Source: Actinomycetes bacterium
GTDB taxonomy: Bacteria; Actinomycetota; Acidimicrobiia; Acidimicrobiales; RAAP-2
Reading direction: 5' to 3'
Length of the DNA: 64,000 nucleotides
Assembly: GCA_021778895.1 (NCBI GenBank)
Contig: JAJYBR010000005.1
Location: 1 to 64,000 of the forward strand
The notes beneath the pieces are model-generated. The model searched no databases. It saw only the letters and a program-made list of their open reading frames with translations, and was not told where the DNA came from. The position numbers were made by a program, and so were the translations under genes. The stretch's first letter is position 1; the number at the start of each line of letters is the position of its first letter. Shown piece after piece: positions 41,490 through 49,926 of the stretch.

Positions 41490-41911
41490 AGAGACCGTCC
41501 AGGATCGTCGTGGGCTACGACGGGTCGCCGCACGCCGACGGCGCGCTCGACTTCGCCTTGATGATGGCCGACTCGTGCGGCGCCGAGGTGCTGGTCCTCC
41601 ACGCCACCGGGCTGCTGGAGCGCTTCGAACACCGCGACGTGACGCACCTGCCCGACCAGGTGGCCGCCCGGGTCGCCGCGTCGCGCGTCCCTTCGGCCCG
41701 GGTGCACTTCGCCTTCGACGACGGGGACCCCTGCACAACGCTGCTGCGCGCGGCCGAACTCGACCCACCGGCCGACCTGCTGGTCGTGGGCACCCGGGGA
41801 CACGCCACCCACAGCGGTCGGCTGCTCGGCTCGACCAGCCTCGAGGTGGCCGAGCACGCGCCGGTGCCCGTCATCATCGTCCCCCTAGAGGAGGGGTCGA
41901 CCGCGGCGTAG
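41486..41911 (+). CDS. Universal stress protein (UspA family)
   Basis: A 141-aa nucleotide-binding protein. It has the first-strand RIVVGYDGSPHADGAL motif and the ATP-loop GTRGHATHSGRLLGSTS followed by APVPVIIVP. UspA proteins bind ATP and accumulate under stress; their targets vary. ATG 41486 overlaps the stop of the deacetylase gene (ATGA). The track joins it to an out-of-frame shadow beginning at 40535. Its last 27 bp overlap the convergent DUF2236 gene. Confidence 0.88.
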   Translation: MKRPSRIVVGYDGSPHADGALDFALMMADSCGAEVLVLHATGLLERFEHRDVTHLPDQVAARVAASRVPSARVHFAFDDGDPCTTLLRAAELDPPADLLVVGTRGHATHSGRLLGSTSLEVAEHAPVPVIIVPLEEGSTAA

Positions 41912-42727
41912 CCGGCGACGCAGGTCGGCGAGCACCCAGGAGAACGGCAGGGCCCGCACCAGCGGCGGCAGGTGCCGGTGCGCCCGCGCGACCCGGCGCA
42001 GGCACCGGCGCAGCCGTCGCTCACCGGCGGCACTGAGATGCAGGTCGAGGTCCTCGCGCAGGGCCGGGGGCAGGAACAACGCGGCGAGGGCCCGCGACAG
42101 CGGGGCGAACAGCCGCAGGGGCCACGGGAACGCCGCGAGGTCGAGCACCTCGCGCAGGTAGTCCCGCGTGACGGGGTCGAGGCGAGCCGCGTCCAGCCCC
42201 CCTCGCACGTAGCGCTCCAGGGCGGCCCGATCGGCCGGCCAAGCCGCGGCGGGGACCTGCAGGGTGGTGGCCAGGCGCGCGGAGTGGCGATAGAGCGCGT
42301 CGAGGTCGGCGTCGGGCACCGGGTCGGGGTACAGGACCGCCAGCACGTCGACCGCTCCTTGGTGCAAGCAGGCGGCGACCCACAGCTGGAGGTCGGCGTC
42401 GAGGGCGTCGTAGGGCACGGGGGCGTCGGGTCCCGAGCGCACGCGGCGGTGCTCGGCGGTGATCGCGCGCCCGAGGGCCCGGCACTCCGCGTCGGTGCCG
42501 ACCAGGCACACCGCGAGGTACGCCAGGGTCGTGCGCGTGCGGCGCCCGGGGTGGCGGCGCAGTGAGCCCTCGGGCACGGACTCGGCGGCCACGGCGTGAC
42601 CGACCGCGGGACGGCTCAACTGCCACACGACGTTGGCCCCCGCGCCCACCAGGACCAGCCCGCTCAGGAGGTCCCCGACGAGCGCCGGGGGCAGGCTGGA
42701 GCCCGACTGGTCGCGCAGAGCCCTCAC
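41885..42727 (-). CDS. DUF2236 (MpaB/Lcp-like) putative oxygenase
   Basis: A 280-aa helical protein matching the DUF2236 family, which includes fungal MpaB and the rubber oxygenase Lcp. Landmarks are LLSGLVLVGAGANVVWQLSRP near the N-terminus, RTRTTLAYLAV, and a DLQLWVAACLHQGAVD segment with the His expected to ligate haem in the family. The C-terminus is very basic (RRRLRRGRP). A haem-dependent oxidase or oxygenase role is inferred from the family; the substrate is unknown. GTG 42727 is 51 bp from the divergent marR gene, so the two share a control region. Confidence 0.72.
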   Translation of the reverse strand: MRALRDQSGSSLPPALVGDLLSGLVLVGAGANVVWQLSRPAVGHAVAAESVPEGSLRRHPGRRTRTTLAYLAVCLVGTDAECRALGRAITAEHRRVRSGPDAPVPYDALDADLQLWVAACLHQGAVDVLAVLYPDPVPDADLDALYRHSARLATTLQVPAAAWPADRAALERYVRGGLDAARLDPVTRDYLREVLDLAAFPWPLRLFAPLSRALAALFLPPALREDLDLHLSAAGERRLRRCLRRVARAHRHLPPLVRALPFSWVLADLRRRLRRGRPLL

Positions 42728-42762
42728 GCGCTGCCCGGTCCGGTCACGCCAACTGTCACGCC

Positions 42763-42775
42763 CGTTACGCTAACG
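42763..42775. promoter_or_regulatory. Palindrome CGTTA-CGC-TAACG overlapping a marR -10 box
   Basis: A 5-bp perfect inverted repeat with a 3-nt centre covers TACGCT (42766-42771), which is 7 nt before the marR ATG. Just upstream GTCACGCC is repeated at 42743 and 42755, 12 nt apart. The arrangement fits an autoregulatory site for the MarR protein and control of the divergent DUF2236 gene. Confidence 0.45.
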
Positions 42776-42778
42776 CCC

Positions 42779-43234
42779 ATGTCCCCGTCCCCGACGCGCG
42801 CCCCCCGGGTCACCGACAGTGTCGGCTTCCGCCTGAGCCGCGTGGCCCGCGCGCTGCGCGCGCAGTGGCGCGACCAGCTGGCCGACCTCGGCGTCGAGCC
42901 CCCCGAGGCGGCCACCCTGCGCATCGTGGCCGCCCAGCCCGGCTCCGCCCTGCGCCAATTGGCCCGAATCCTCGGGTCGGACCCGATGTCGACCAAGCGC
43001 TGCGTCGACTCCCTGGAGGCGCGCGGCCTGCTCGCGAGCACCGGGCGCGGTGAGGGTCGCTCGCGCGCGCTGTGCGTGACCCCGGCCGGCGAGGCCCTGG
43101 TGGCCGAGATCGAGCGCCGCGCGGTGGACCGCGAAGGCCTGGTCGCCGCCGCCCTCGGCCCCGCGGCGACCGCCCAGCTGCGCGCCGCCCTCGACCAGCT
43201 CGAGGCGAGCCTGACCCCCGAGCCGAAAGGCTGA
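42779..43234 (+). CDS. MarR-family transcriptional regulator
   Basis: A 151-aa winged-helix regulator: GFRLSRVARALRAQW dimer helix, ALRQLARILGSDPMSTKRCVDSLEARGLL helix-turn-helix, and the wing GRGEGRSRALCVTPAGEAL. MarR proteins usually repress adjacent genes and are released by small ligands. ATG 42779 is 7 nt after TACGCT with no ribosome-binding site, so a leaderless mRNA is likely. It is followed by a methyltransferase and an MFS pump in a tight operon, which suggests that it senses a compound that the pump exports. The track start at 42596 is shadow. Confidence 0.87.
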   Translation: MSPSPTRAPRVTDSVGFRLSRVARALRAQWRDQLADLGVEPPEAATLRIVAAQPGSALRQLARILGSDPMSTKRCVDSLEARGLLASTGRGEGRSRALCVTPAGEALVAEIERRAVDREGLVAAALGPAATAQLRAALDQLEASLTPEPKG

Positions 43235-43236
43235 CC

Positions 43237-43863
43237 ATGGACCAGCACCACGACCACGACTCCTCTTCCGCCGGCAGCGGGCCGGCCATGTGGGACCAGC
43301 GCTACGCGACGACCGGCTGGTCGAGCGTGCCCGACGCCGAGCTGGTCGAACTGGCCGCCACCCTCGAGGTGGGCAAAGCACTCGACCTCGGCTGCGGGAC
43401 CGGGCGCAACACCGCCCACCTGGTGAGTGGCGGCTGGTCGGTGACCGGCGTCGACTCCTCGGCCGTGGGCCTCGAGCAGGCACGCGCCGCAGCGGCCGGC
43501 CTGCCGGGACACCTCACGACCGTCTTGGCGGATCTGACCGACTACGAGCCGACCACGACCTATGACCTGGTCGTCGTGGCCAACATCCACCTGGCCCCCG
43601 CCGAGCGGCCCCGCCTGTTCGCCATGGCCCGGCGCGCGCTGGCCCCGGGGGGCCACCTCTACCTCATCGGGCACCACCGCGACGCCCTCGGCCTGGCCGG
43701 CCCGCCCATGGTCGAGCGCCTCTACCAGGAGGACGAGCTGGCGGCCGCCTTCGCCGACCTCCACGTCGAGCGCCTCGAGCGCATCGAGCGCGCCCTGGAG
43801 GACGGGAGCGACCGTCCGGTGGTCGACGTGCTGGTGTGGGCCTCGCGTCCGGTCGCCCCGTGA
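43237..43863 (+). CDS. SAM-dependent methyltransferase
   Basis: A 208-aa class I methyltransferase. A His/Asp/Ser-rich N-terminal tail (DQHHDHDSSS) precedes MWDQRYATTGWSS, then the SAM motif ALDLGCGTGRNTAHL, the second-strand acidic VTGVDSSAVGLE, and LTDYEPTTTYDLVVVANIHL. The pattern is like TehB/Methyltransf_25 enzymes that methylate small molecules. ATG 43237 follows GAAAGG. It starts 2 nt after marR and overlaps the MFS gene as GTGA. The substrate is unknown; the His-rich tail might bind metal. Confidence 0.85.
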   Translation: MDQHHDHDSSSAGSGPAMWDQRYATTGWSSVPDAELVELAATLEVGKALDLGCGTGRNTAHLVSGGWSVTGVDSSAVGLEQARAAAAGLPGHLTTVLADLTDYEPTTTYDLVVVANIHLAPAERPRLFAMARRALAPGGHLYLIGHHRDALGLAGPPMVERLYQEDELAAAFADLHVERLERIERALEDGSDRPVVDVLVWASRPVAP

Positions 43864-45296
43864 GCCCGCGCCCCCATCACCGCCTGGCCCTGGTGGTCAT
43901 CGCGGCGGCCCAGCTGATGGTCATGCTGGACCTGACGATCGTCAACGTGGCCCTGCCGGCCATCCAGCACGAGCTGGGGTTCTCGACGACCAACCTCAGT
44001 TGGGTGATCGACGCCTACGTGCTGGTCTTCGGCGGCCTGCTGCTGCTCGGCGGGCGCGTCGGGGACATCTTCGGACGCCGGCGCATGTTCATCGCCGGCG
44101 TCGCGCTGTTCGCGCTCGCCTCCCTGCTCGGGGGCCTGGCCACCAGCCAGGCCTGGCTCATCGCCGCGCGCGCCCTGCAGGGCATCGGCGCCGCGACGGC
44201 CTCGCCGACCGCGCTGGCCCTCGTCGCCACGACCTTCGACGAGGGGCCCGAGCGCCACCGCGCCATGGCCGTCTACGCGGCCATGACCGGCGCCGGCGGA
44301 GCGCTCGGTCTGGTCCTCGGCGGACTGCTGGTCGACGTCGCCTCGTGGCGTTGGGTCCTCTTCGTCAACGTCCCGATCGGGCTCGCCGTGCTGCTGGCGG
44401 CACCGGCCGTCCTGCCCACGGTCGACGGCCACGGCGGGCGCCTCGACATCCCCGGGGCCCTCACGGCCTCGGTCGGCATCGCCGGCATCGTCTACGGGCT
44501 CATCCACGCCCCCGACGCCGGCTGGACCAACGGCGCGACACTCGGCGCCTTCGCGCTGGGCGTCGTCGTGCTGGGCGCCTTCGTCCTCATCGAGGCGCGC
44601 GGACGGGCCGCGCTCGTGCCCCTCGGGTTCCTGCGCCACCGCAACCGGGCCGGCGGCTTCGCGGTGATCCTGCTGCTCGGGGGCGCGCTGCTCTCCATGC
44701 TCTACTTCCTCACCCAGTTCCTCCAAGAGCAGCTCCACTACTCCTCGCTGGTCGCGGGCATCGCCTACCTGCCCATCCCGGTCATGGTGGCCACCTCGAG
44801 CCTGCTCGTCCAGCGCTGGATCCGCCACATCGGCGTGCGCCCCTTCCTGATGGTGGGTCCGCTGCTGGCCAGCGTCGGGATCTTCGGTGCCTCCCTCCTC
44901 CAGCCAACCGACTCCTACTGGCACGTCTTCGTGCCCCTGGTGCTGGCCGGCCTCGGCATGGGACTGACCTTCGTGCCCCTCACGGTGAACGCGCTGGCCG
45001 GCGTCGCGCCCCACGAGCAGGGCCTGGCCTCTTCCCTGCTCAACACCAGCCAGCAGGTCGGCGGCTCCCTCGGCCTGGCCGTCCTCGTCACGGTGGCGGC
45101 CACCTCGGCCCACCACGTCCTGGCCAGTGGCGCGGCCTCGGCAGCCCTCCAGCAGGCCGCTGCCGTCCACGGCTACCAGATGGCGGTGCGCGGCGCGGCG
45201 CTCGGCGCCTTCGGTGCCTTCGTCGGGGCCCTACTGCTGCTGCGACCGGTGGGTGCGCCCGTCCCCCGCGAGACGGTCGCCGCCGTCGAGGACTAG
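43860..45296 (+). CDS. MFS drug exporter, DHA2 (14-helix) family
   Basis: A 478-aa membrane pump. It begins with the DHA2 motif MVMLDLTIVNVALPAIQ, has the loop motif GGRVGDIFGRRRMF, RALQGIGAAT in helix 4, and a motif-C-like GAGGALGLVLGGLLVD, with about 14 helices in total. DHA2 members export toxic organic compounds with protons. GTG 43860 overlaps the methyltransferase stop. It shares the CTAG stop with the convergent aldehyde dehydrogenase gene. Regulation by the upstream MarR protein is likely. Confidence 0.88.
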   Translation: MSPRPHHRLALVVIAAAQLMVMLDLTIVNVALPAIQHELGFSTTNLSWVIDAYVLVFGGLLLLGGRVGDIFGRRRMFIAGVALFALASLLGGLATSQAWLIAARALQGIGAATASPTALALVATTFDEGPERHRAMAVYAAMTGAGGALGLVLGGLLVDVASWRWVLFVNVPIGLAVLLAAPAVLPTVDGHGGRLDIPGALTASVGIAGIVYGLIHAPDAGWTNGATLGAFALGVVVLGAFVLIEARGRAALVPLGFLRHRNRAGGFAVILLLGGALLSMLYFLTQFLQEQLHYSSLVAGIAYLPIPVMVATSSLLVQRWIRHIGVRPFLMVGPLLASVGIFGASLLQPTDSYWHVFVPLVLAGLGMGLTFVPLTVNALAGVAPHEQGLASSLLNTSQQVGGSLGLAVLVTVAATSAHHVLASGAASAALQQAAAVHGYQMAVRGAALGAFGAFVGALLLLRPVGAPVPRETVAAVED

Positions 45297-46816
45297 CGGG
45301 GCGGCCAGCCCGGGATCTCGCCGCGACCCGAGGGGAAGCGGACGTTCTTCGCCCGCACGAACTCGTGCATCGTCTCGGGCGCGTACTCGCGCCCGTAGCC
45401 CGAGGCCTTGACCCCACCGAAGGGCGAGCCGATGAAGGTGCGCCGGGTGTAGTTGTTGACGAACACCATCCCGACCTCCAGGCGCGCGGCCATCGCGGCC
45501 GCGGTGACCTCGTCGCGCGTGCAGATGGCGGCCGTCAGGCCGTAGAGCGAGTCGTTGGCCAGGGCCACGGCCTCGTCGTCGTCACGAAAGCGCGTCAGCG
45601 CGGCCACGGGTCCGAAGACCTCCTCGCGAAAGATCGTCATCTGGGGGTGCACGTCACCGAAGACGATCGGGGCGACGTAGTACCCGTCGCCCTCGCGGAC
45701 CTCGTCTGGCAGGTTCGCCTCGAACAGGACGGTCGCGCCCTCGGTGCGCGCGGTCGCGATGTAGCCCTCCACTCGCTCGCGCTGGCGCGCGTCGACCATC
45801 GGGCCGATGTCGGTCCCTTCGGCCAGCGGGTCCCCGATGACCAGGCGGCGGGCCGCGGCGACGAAGGCGGCCGCGAACTCGTCGTAGCGCTCGTCGGCCA
45901 CCAGGATGCGCGACGTCGAGGTGCAGGCCTCGCCCTGGTTGTAGAACATGCCCTCGATGGCGATGTCGACGGCCGAATCCAGATCAGCGTCGGCGCGCAC
46001 GATGAGGGCGTTCTTGCCGCCGAGCTCCAAGGTGACGTAAGTCAGGTTGGCCGCGGCGGCCGCCAGCACGCGGCGTCCCGTCGCGCTCGACCCGGTGAAG
46101 GTGACCCGCTCGACGCGCGGGTGGGCGACGAGGTGGGCGCCGGCCGCGAGGCCGCTCACCGCGTTGATGACCCCGGGGGGCAGGACCTCGTTGGCGATCT
46201 CGACCAGGCGCAGCACGGTGAGGGGCGCCTGGTCCCCGGGCTTCATCACCACGGTGTTGCCCACGGCCAGGGCCGGGGCCGCCTTCTTGGAGAAGTGGAT
46301 CGGGGGCCAGTTGAAGGGGAGGATCGCCGCCACCACGCCGTAGGGCTCGTAGACGACGCGGGCCTCGATGGGCCCCTGGTCGAGGATCTGGCCGCTCACG
46401 CTCTCGGCGATCCCGCCGTAGTAGTCGAAGGACGTGTGGCTCGAGACGACGTCGACGCGCAGGGCGTCGCGGCGGGGCTTGCCCATCTCGCGCGCCACCA
46501 GCTCGCCGAGCTCGTCGGCGTGGCGACGGATGTGCGCGGCCACCTCGCGCATCAGCCGGCCCCGCTCGCGCGGCGACATCGGGCGCCAGACCTCCTCGTA
46601 GGCGCGGCGCGCGTCGGCGACGGCCTCGTCCACCCGGGCCGCGGAGGCCGCCTCGACGTGGGCCAGCACCTTGCCCGTCGCCGCCTCGGTGACGGGGAAG
46701 GTCTCCGCGGACCCCACGTCGCAGAAGGCGCCGCCGATGAAGGCACCCCACAGCGGGCGGGCGGCCAGCAGCGCGTCGGTCGTGGCCGAGGCGGCCGGGT
46801 CACTGGTCACGGTCAT
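45293..46816 (-). CDS. NAD(P)-dependent aldehyde dehydrogenase
   Basis: A 507-aa ALDH. It has the ILPFNWPP substrate/NAD segment, TFTGSSATGRRV, the catalytic Glu in LELGGKNA, the nucleophile Cys in NQGEACTSTSR, and EEVFGPVAALTRF. It oxidises an aldehyde to an acid; the substrate cannot be deduced. ATG 46816 follows GGAGGAACC. It lies 13 bp after the NMT1-like gene and so is the second gene of a two-gene unit, ending in a CTAG shared with the MFS gene. Confidence 0.9.
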   Translation of the reverse strand: MTVTSDPAASATTDALLAARPLWGAFIGGAFCDVGSAETFPVTEAATGKVLAHVEAASAARVDEAVADARRAYEEVWRPMSPRERGRLMREVAAHIRRHADELGELVAREMGKPRRDALRVDVVSSHTSFDYYGGIAESVSGQILDQGPIEARVVYEPYGVVAAILPFNWPPIHFSKKAAPALAVGNTVVMKPGDQAPLTVLRLVEIANEVLPPGVINAVSGLAAGAHLVAHPRVERVTFTGSSATGRRVLAAAAANLTYVTLELGGKNALIVRADADLDSAVDIAIEGMFYNQGEACTSTSRILVADERYDEFAAAFVAAARRLVIGDPLAEGTDIGPMVDARQRERVEGYIATARTEGATVLFEANLPDEVREGDGYYVAPIVFGDVHPQMTIFREEVFGPVAALTRFRDDDEAVALANDSLYGLTAAICTRDEVTAAAMAARLEVGMVFVNNYTRRTFIGSPFGGVKASGYGREYAPETMHEFVRAKNVRFPSGRGEIPGWPPR

Positions 46817-46829
46817 GGTTCCTCCGCTC

Positions 46830-47732
46830 TCATCTCGCGCGCCCCAGCACGACCTCGCCCACGCGCTCTTCCAGCCCGGCGAGCTCGGGATCGGGCAGGT
46901 AGCGCCGCCGCAGGTCGATCAGGGTGTGCAGGGCCGCCGGGTCGACGCGGCCGTCGAGGACGTAGCCGTGTCCCGGGTCGCACAGCACGCGGTAGTGGGC
47001 GTGGGCCTCCTCGGCGCTCAGCCCGAGCAGGTCCTCGGCCACGTCGATGACGTCGCGCTCGCGCGCCCCCGCGCGGATCTCGGCTGCGGTGGCGATCAGC
47101 GCGTCGGCCAGGCGCTCGCGTGCCGCGCGCTCGTCCGCGCTGCCTCCCGCCTGCGCAGCGAGCACGCCGCCGAGGTAGGGCCCGAGCTCGGCGACGGTCG
47201 CCACCAGGTGGGCCCCGGCGGTCGTCACGCGCTGGTCGTTGCCCGCGTTCACGATGGTCGCGGCACAGCGGCCGGCGAGCAGGGCGGCGGCGCGAGCCGG
47301 TGTCGAGCCGAGGGCCACCACCTCGTAGTCACCCGGGGCCGCGCCCCGCCGCTCGAGCAGCGCGTAGGCGACGAAGGCGAAGCCGGAGGTGGCCACGTCG
47401 ACACCGAGCGGCCCCTCCGCCAGGACCGACACGTCGCGCGCTCCGGGCGCTACCGCCAGAGCCAGCCCCAGCCCGCCGTCGAGGGCCGCGACGATCTCCA
47501 GGGATTGGCGCTGCCCGAGAGGATTGCGCGACAAGAAGTGGTAGGCGAGGACGTTGTCCGGGCTGGTGAAGACGGCCTCGTAGGCACCTGCGGCCAGCGA
47601 GGCGAACTGCTGGGGCGACGAGGTGACGGCGACCTCGGTGACGTCGAGTCCCGCGCGGGCCAGGCGCCCGTCGCGGCGCGCCACCTCGAGCAGCACCGAC
47701 GGCGTGAACGTCCCCAGTCGAAAGCCCCCCAT
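46830..47732 (-). CDS. NMT1/THI5-like substrate-binding-fold protein without signal peptide
   Basis: A 300-aa protein whose first half follows the NMT1/ThiY/SsuA pattern: LGTFTPSVLLEVARRDGRLARAGLDV, QQFASLAAGAYEAVFTSPDNVLAYH, and LAEGPLGVDVATSGFAFVAYALL. It has no signal peptide or lipobox, and no ABC permease or ATPase is nearby. Bacterial relatives are usually periplasmic or lipoprotein ABC receptors, so this one either works in the cytoplasm or has a missed N-terminus; I see no in-frame extension that would give a signal. It is 13 bp upstream of the aldehyde dehydrogenase, so a shared pathway is likely. Confidence 0.65.
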   Translation of the reverse strand: MGGFRLGTFTPSVLLEVARRDGRLARAGLDVTEVAVTSSPQQFASLAAGAYEAVFTSPDNVLAYHFLSRNPLGQRQSLEIVAALDGGLGLALAVAPGARDVSVLAEGPLGVDVATSGFAFVAYALLERRGAAPGDYEVVALGSTPARAAALLAGRCAATIVNAGNDQRVTTAGAHLVATVAELGPYLGGVLAAQAGGSADERAARERLADALIATAAEIRAGARERDVIDVAEDLLGLSAEEAHAHYRVLCDPGHGYVLDGRVDPAALHTLIDLRRRYLPDPELAGLEERVGEVVLGRAR

Positions 47733-47805
47733 CGGGTCATCCTGGCACGGCCGTCCCGCGCCGTCGACGCGCCCGGCTCTGGAAAGTTTTCAAGGGGGCC
47801 GCGGG

Positions 47806-47811
47806 TAGCGT
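47806..47811 (+). promoter_or_regulatory. Candidate leaderless -10 element (TAGCGT) for the FUSC gene
   Basis: TAGCGT ends 6 nt before GTG 47818. No ribosome-binding site is present between them and no good -35 is seen upstream. Confidence 0.35.
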
Positions 47812-47817
47812 GACGGC

Positions 47818-49926
47818 GTGACCGGCCCCGCCCTCGCTCGACCGCGGTGGTCCTGGCGCGCGGCCGCCCGCGAGGTGCTGCGCGTCGAGCGCCAGCAGAT
47901 CTCGCCGGTCACCGGCGCCATCACCGCCATCCCGGTCGCGGGGATCCTGGCCATCGGCCTAGCGACCGCGCCGGTCGGGCTGGCCATCGCGGCGGCCGTG
48001 GGCGCCGAGCTGATCGGCATCGTCTCGTTGACCGCCTCGCCCCGGCTCTCGGTGCCCCTGGCCCTGGCCGACGCGGCCGCGCTCGCCCTGAGCGCCTTCG
48101 TCGGCACCCTGAGCGTGGGCACCCCGTGGCTCCACGTCGCGCTGCTCGTGCCCCTCTGCTACGCCGCCGGCCTGCTGGTGGCGCTCGGCCAGACGCCCGC
48201 GGCCATCGGCACCCAGTCGATCATCGCCTTCCTCCTGCTCGGCCAGTTCGCCGGGTCGTGGGTGGCGGCGGCCCAGGTGGGCGCGGCGGTCGTCGTGGGC
48301 GCCGTCGGCCAGGTGCTGGCCCTGCTGGTCCTGCGCCTGCCCCCCTCCCTGCGCTACCAGCGCCTCCGCCTGGTGAACGCCGTGACCGCGGTCGCCACCT
48401 TGGCCCGGGGACCGGCGAGCGGCTCGGCGATCCCGGCGCTGCGGGTCCTCGATGAGGCCGAGGACGCGCTGAGCTCGCCCGCCCTCTTCGGGCGCAGCGA
48501 CGTGCGCGACCTGCGCGCGACGCTCGAACAGCTCAAGCGCGTGCGCCTCGAGCTCACCGCGCTGGCCGGGCTCCGCCTGCGCCTGCCCGGGTCCCCGGCC
48601 GCACACCCCGAGCTGGCCGCCGCCCGCGCGGCCGTCGCCGACGAGCTCGACGGGATCGCGGCCACGCTGCGCTCCGGGCGCGTGGCGCCCGCAGCGAGCG
48701 ACCCCGTCGCCGCCGCGCTGGCGCACCTCGGGACGGCCGAGACGCCCTTCGACGACGTCGTGGTCGCCCAGTACGTCGCGCACCTGCGCGCCCTGGCCGG
48801 CCAGCTGCGGGCCCTGCGCCTCGGGGCGGCCGAGGCCGTGAGCGAGGAGCGTCGGGCCTGGCACGTGTCACCGACCTGGCGGCGAGCCGAGCCGAGCGAC
48901 GCCCGCACGGCCGTCGCGGTCCTGCACGACGGTCTCTCCCTAAACACCAGTTCCGGTCGCCACGCGCTGCGCCTGGCGGTCGCCGTGCCGCTGGCGACCG
49001 CCATCGCGCTCGCCTTCCACCTGGCGCGCGGCTACTGGGTACCCTTCGCCGTGGCCGTCGTGCTACGCGCCGACTACGCCACCTTGTTGCGGCGTGGCTC
49101 GGGCCGCGTGGCCGGCACCGCGCTGGGTGCGGCCGGGGCGGCGCTGCTGATCGGTGTGCTGCGGCCCGACCTCGGCACCGATGTCCTCCTGGTCGCCCTG
49201 CTCGCCTGGGCGGCCTTCACCACCTGGACCGCGAGCTTCCCCCTCGGGGTGACCTTCATCACCGCGCTCGTCCTGGTGCTCCTGTCGACCTCACTGCCCG
49301 ATCCCTCGCGCACGGCGCTCGACCGCCTGGTCGACGTGGCTCTCGGGGGAGCGATCGCCGTCGCCAGCTACCTGGTGTGGCCGACCTCGGCCGAGGCCGG
49401 CGTGCGCGCGAGCCTCAGCGGCCTCTTCGCCGCCCTGCGGGCCTACCTGGCGGGCAGCATGCGTTTGGTCGCGGGTACCGGGGGGACACCCGAGAGCCTG
49501 TCGAGCGCCTCGCGCGCCGCCCGCGTCGCCTGGGGCCGCGCCGAGGCCGCCGTCGGCCGCTCGGTCGAGGAGCCCTCGTCCAGCCGCTTCGCCCCGGCGA
49601 GCGGGCGGGCCCTGCTGGCGGTCACCTTGCGGATCCTGCGCGCCACCCACGGGATGCGCCTCGGGGCCGAGCGCGGCGAGACGGCGCCGGACTGCCCCGG
49701 GCTCGACGCACTGGCCGCCGGGCTCGATGCGGCCCTCTCCCGCCTGGCGGCCCGCGTCGCCGGCCAGTCCGTGGCGCCGCCCCCGGCCAACCTGCGCCCG
49801 CTCTACGACCAGGCGGCCGTCACCCTCGAAGCGCGCGGGGGGACCGCGGGCCTGGTGAGCCACCTCGACGAGCTGGTCGACGCGCTCAACGCGGCCACCC
49901 GCATCGCCGACGAGGCCGTCGCCTAG
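47818..49926 (+). CDS. FUSC-family membrane transporter
   Basis: A 702-aa protein with two blocks of about six helices (about 30-180 and 375-525), each followed by a soluble helical region. The second block starts with SSGRHALRLAVAVPLATAIALAF and contains YWVPFAVAVVLRADYATLLRRGSGRVAGT, a typical FUSC_2 signature. The family includes AaeB and YccS, which export aromatic acids. It is divergent from the NMT1-like gene and ends in a CTAG shared with the convergent acyl-CoA dehydrogenase gene. The substrate is unknown. Confidence 0.82.
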   Translation: MTGPALARPRWSWRAAAREVLRVERQQISPVTGAITAIPVAGILAIGLATAPVGLAIAAAVGAELIGIVSLTASPRLSVPLALADAAALALSAFVGTLSVGTPWLHVALLVPLCYAAGLLVALGQTPAAIGTQSIIAFLLLGQFAGSWVAAAQVGAAVVVGAVGQVLALLVLRLPPSLRYQRLRLVNAVTAVATLARGPASGSAIPALRVLDEAEDALSSPALFGRSDVRDLRATLEQLKRVRLELTALAGLRLRLPGSPAAHPELAAARAAVADELDGIAATLRSGRVAPAASDPVAAALAHLGTAETPFDDVVVAQYVAHLRALAGQLRALRLGAAEAVSEERRAWHVSPTWRRAEPSDARTAVAVLHDGLSLNTSSGRHALRLAVAVPLATAIALAFHLARGYWVPFAVAVVLRADYATLLRRGSGRVAGTALGAAGAALLIGVLRPDLGTDVLLVALLAWAAFTTWTASFPLGVTFITALVLVLLSTSLPDPSRTALDRLVDVALGGAIAVASYLVWPTSAEAGVRASLSGLFAALRAYLAGSMRLVAGTGGTPESLSSASRAARVAWGRAEAAVGRSVEEPSSSRFAPASGRALLAVTLRILRATHGMRLGAERGETAPDCPGLDALAAGLDAALSRLAARVAGQSVAPPPANLRPLYDQAAVTLEARGGTAGLVSHLDELVDALNAATRIADEAVA

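Noticed and set aside
42743-42762. GTCACGCC direct repeats as a mobile-element footprint
   Set aside because: Two 8-bp copies 12 nt apart in a promoter region fit a regulator site better, and no element lies between them.
43562-47050. 1162-aa plus-strand ORF
   Set aside because: It runs out of frame through the methyltransferase, MFS and antisense ALDH genes. It is Arg/Pro/Gly-rich with no domain.
46671-47813. 380-aa plus-strand ORF
   Set aside because: Antisense to the NMT1-like gene. Shadow composition and no ribosome-binding site.
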